The notes under the pieces were generated by a model that worked only from the letters and a program-made list of their open reading frames with translations, did no database searches and was not told the origin of the DNA. A program made the translations under genes and the position numbers. DNA of 5,727 nucleotides, taken from NCBI GenBank assembly GCA_030432015.1, contig JAUIHJ010000557.1, positions 1 through 5,727 on the forward strand. Reading direction: 5' to 3'. This stretch comes from a bacterium. Its GTDB lineage: Bacteria > Planctomycetota > Planctomycetia > Pirellulales > Pirellulaceae. This document shows, one piece after another, positions 5,704-5,727 of this stretch; position 1 is the first letter of the stretch; every line of letters begins with the position of its first letter.

Positions 5704-5727
5704 TCATCGTCGTGCGGCAATCGATGT
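5704..5727 (-). CDS. Possible last codons of a minus-strand gene beyond the right edge
   Basis: One of three minus-strand frames at the edge reads TSIAARR then TGA (5704-5706), 11 nt before the terminator stem. A terminator this strong implies a nearby gene end, and this stop is well placed for it. Seven residues cannot identify a protein, and the true stop may instead lie outside the window. Confidence 0.2.
   Translation of the reverse strand, partial: TSIAARR

Noticed and set aside
5267..5707. A 146-codon minus-strand open frame covering the terminator and the intergenic stretch
   Set aside because: It reads straight through the intrinsic terminator hairpin, its composition is Arg/Ser-rich without motifs, and no ribosome binding site precedes it.

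Overview
This window is from a GC-rich bacterium, almost certainly a planctomycete (Pirellulales-like). The reason is a pair of genes typical of that phylum: a large secreted PSCyt1/DUF1549/DUF1553 protein followed immediately by a DUF1501 protein. Everything that can be supported as a gene lies on the minus strand, so transcription runs from high to low coordinates.

Right edge, 5656-5727: a strong intrinsic terminator oriented for the minus strand suggests that another minus-strand gene ends near or just beyond the edge. From about 5195 to 5655 there is no credible gene, only two short inverted repeats. At 5183-5194 a perfect 12-bp palindrome overlaps a -10-like hexamer, 5 nt ahead of a small type II toxin-antitoxin locus. 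The antitoxin (4941-5177) is recognisable along its whole length but carries two in-frame amber codons. The RelE/ParE-type toxin (4448-4948) overlaps it by 8 nt. It keeps the N-terminal core and the RRFPFRIIY strand, but its normal C-terminal strand is altered, and its frame runs on almost to the next start codon. I read the locus as decaying.

The rest, 1-4428, is the planctomycete pair. The 1057-residue protein (1255-4428) has a signal peptide, two CxxCH motifs and an extra beta-rich segment between DUF1549 and DUF1553. Twelve nucleotides downstream, the DUF1501 protein begins at 1242 with a Tat-like signal and leaves the window at the left edge after 414 codons. Their spacing indicates one transcript, and both are predicted to act outside the cytoplasm. 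Their biochemical role is not established; a link to an envelope or polysaccharide-related process is inference only.

The most notable content is the decayed toxin-antitoxin locus: a doubly amber-interrupted antitoxin, a toxin with an abnormal 3' end, and a toxin tail that now appears to hold the promoter and leader of the downstream operon.
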